A stretch of 22,451 nt of DNA, taken from positions 1 through 22,451 of the IMG/VR virus record IMGVR_UViG_3300026183_000042; one strand, given 5' to 3'. Below, piece by piece: positions 21,891-22,451 of this stretch. The stretch is from a virus. Each line of letters opens with the position of its first letter. The stretch's first letter is position 1. The notes under the pieces were generated by a model. That model ran no database searches and was not told the DNA's origin. It saw only the letters and a list, made by a program, of their open reading frames with translations. The translations under genes were made by a program, and so were the position numbers.

Positions 21891-22451
21891 TTAGTTATGG
21901 TCAATAGGAGAACCGTATGTGTGATACTCTCCTTGAGCACTTCTAGTGGTTGTCGTCTGTGATGATTCTATGATTTTATTGGCACTAATGGTTAACTGGC
22001 CTGTAGCGGCCATTGTAATGTCTTTACCTGCAAATAGATTAATATCACCACCAACTGTTTCAGGACCATTCTGTGATGTAAAGGCAGATACATTGACATT
22101 ACCACCTTCTACTTGTATATTGACGTTGGCGTTAGGCCCTATCTGTATATCATAGTTATTACCTGTTTGGCCGTCTGCGTTAATGATTACTTTATGACGG
22201 CCACCTAAGGTAATGTCTGAGTCGCCCTTAATGTAGACCTTGTTGTTCTTTTCGGTTATCGTATAGGTTGAGTCTTTGTTTATTTCATTTTTTGTACCTG
22301 CGGCCGTGATTTCTGTTTCTGTACCACTATGATGATATTGTAGAATACGCTCTTGGTTGGGTGTATCGTCAAATTCTAATAGATGGCCTGATTCGGTTTC
22401 ATATACATGATTATAAGGATATTGAGCAGCGTAAGTGTTTTCAGGTAAGGA
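21891..22451 (-). CDS. 5: Baseplate hub protein gp5, C-terminal part (5' end outside window)
   Basis: The open frame from the window edge to a TAA at 21891-21893 gives 187 residues. YPYNHVYETESGHLLEFDDT near the start, followed by ERILQYHHSGTETEI, is the sequence found after the lysozyme/OB part of gp5 hub proteins in T4-like marine phages and in related VgrG spikes. The rest (KVYIKGDSDITLGGRHKVII, NVNIQVEGGNVNVS, DINLFAGKDITMAATGQLTI) is a run of short beta strands forming the triple-stranded spike helix. The PAAR protein encoded at 9637 should cap this spike. The codon use looks more GC-rich than in the other virion genes. Only the C-terminal half is visible, so whether it keeps a lysozyme domain is unknown. 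Confidence 0.85.
   Translation of the reverse strand, partial: SLPENTYAAQYPYNHVYETESGHLLEFDDTPNQERILQYHHSGTETEITAAGTKNEINKDSTYTITEKNNKVYIKGDSDITLGGRHKVIINADGQTGNNYDIQIGPNANVNIQVEGGNVNVSAFTSQNGPETVGGDINLFAGKDITMAATGQLTISANKIIESSQTTTTRSAQGEYHTYGSPIDHN

Noticed and set aside
1-22451. tRNA genes, CRISPR arrays, insertion sequences and integrase sites
   Set aside because: I saw no cloverleaf-like sequences, regular direct repeats with spacers, transposase motifs or attachment-like repeats on reading both strands.

Overview
The window looks like part of the genome of a T4-like marine myovirus. It is AT-rich (roughly 30% GC in most stretches I sampled by eye). It carries a baseplate gene set (gp5 C-terminus, PAAR tip protein, gp25, gp6, a gp7-position protein, gp8, a DUF4815 protein) of the kind found in cyanophages and SAR11 phages, and several T4-type late promoters (TATAAATA). 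No photosynthesis genes are seen. The low GC suggests a low-GC marine host such as Pelagibacter, but the host cannot be settled from this window.

Layout. Positions 1-10292 hold a minus-strand virion operon, read right to left: small basic proteins, PAAR tip, gp25, gp6, gp7-like, a gp10-N-terminus/tail-fibre-like protein, gp8, and a DUF4815 protein cut by the window edge. At 10293-10450 a divergent control region has a late promoter facing left and a sigma70-type promoter facing right. Positions 10451-13423 are a plus-strand operon of small unknown proteins, an Api92-like protein and a secreted serine hydrolase of the beta-lactamase fold, ended by a strong terminator. Positions 13512-14777 (minus) encode a 25-residue membrane peptide, a small coiled-coil protein and an SGNH-type hydrolase. 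Positions 14803-20296 (plus) are a tight run of seven enzyme genes: nitroreductase, isochorismatase-like, SPASM-radical SAM, second nitroreductase, stand-alone SPASM, second radical SAM, QueC-like PP-loop ATPase. Positions 20289-21793 (minus) hold a sulfotransferase-like gene, an IscA-type Fe-S carrier, a 31-residue membrane peptide and a small lipoprotein. The window ends in the C-terminus of the gp5 baseplate hub (minus).

How it fits together. About 11.6 kb of non-virion cargo sits between the hub gene gp5 and the PAAR/gp25/gp6 wedge module, which suggests an accessory-gene hotspot. The seven-gene run with overlapping starts and stops (ATGA, TAATG) looks like a biosynthetic or modification pathway of unknown product. 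It uses several Fe-S enzymes, and the nearby IscA-type protein could supply their clusters. Late promoters precede its first and third genes, and a consensus sigma70 promoter precedes its last three, so the two halves may be expressed at different times.

A second notable pattern is promoter geometry. In four genes TATAAATA (or AATAAATA) lies exactly five bases before ATG, with no Shine-Dalgarno sequence. By T4 late-promoter spacing, transcription would begin at the A of the start codon, which predicts leaderless mRNAs.
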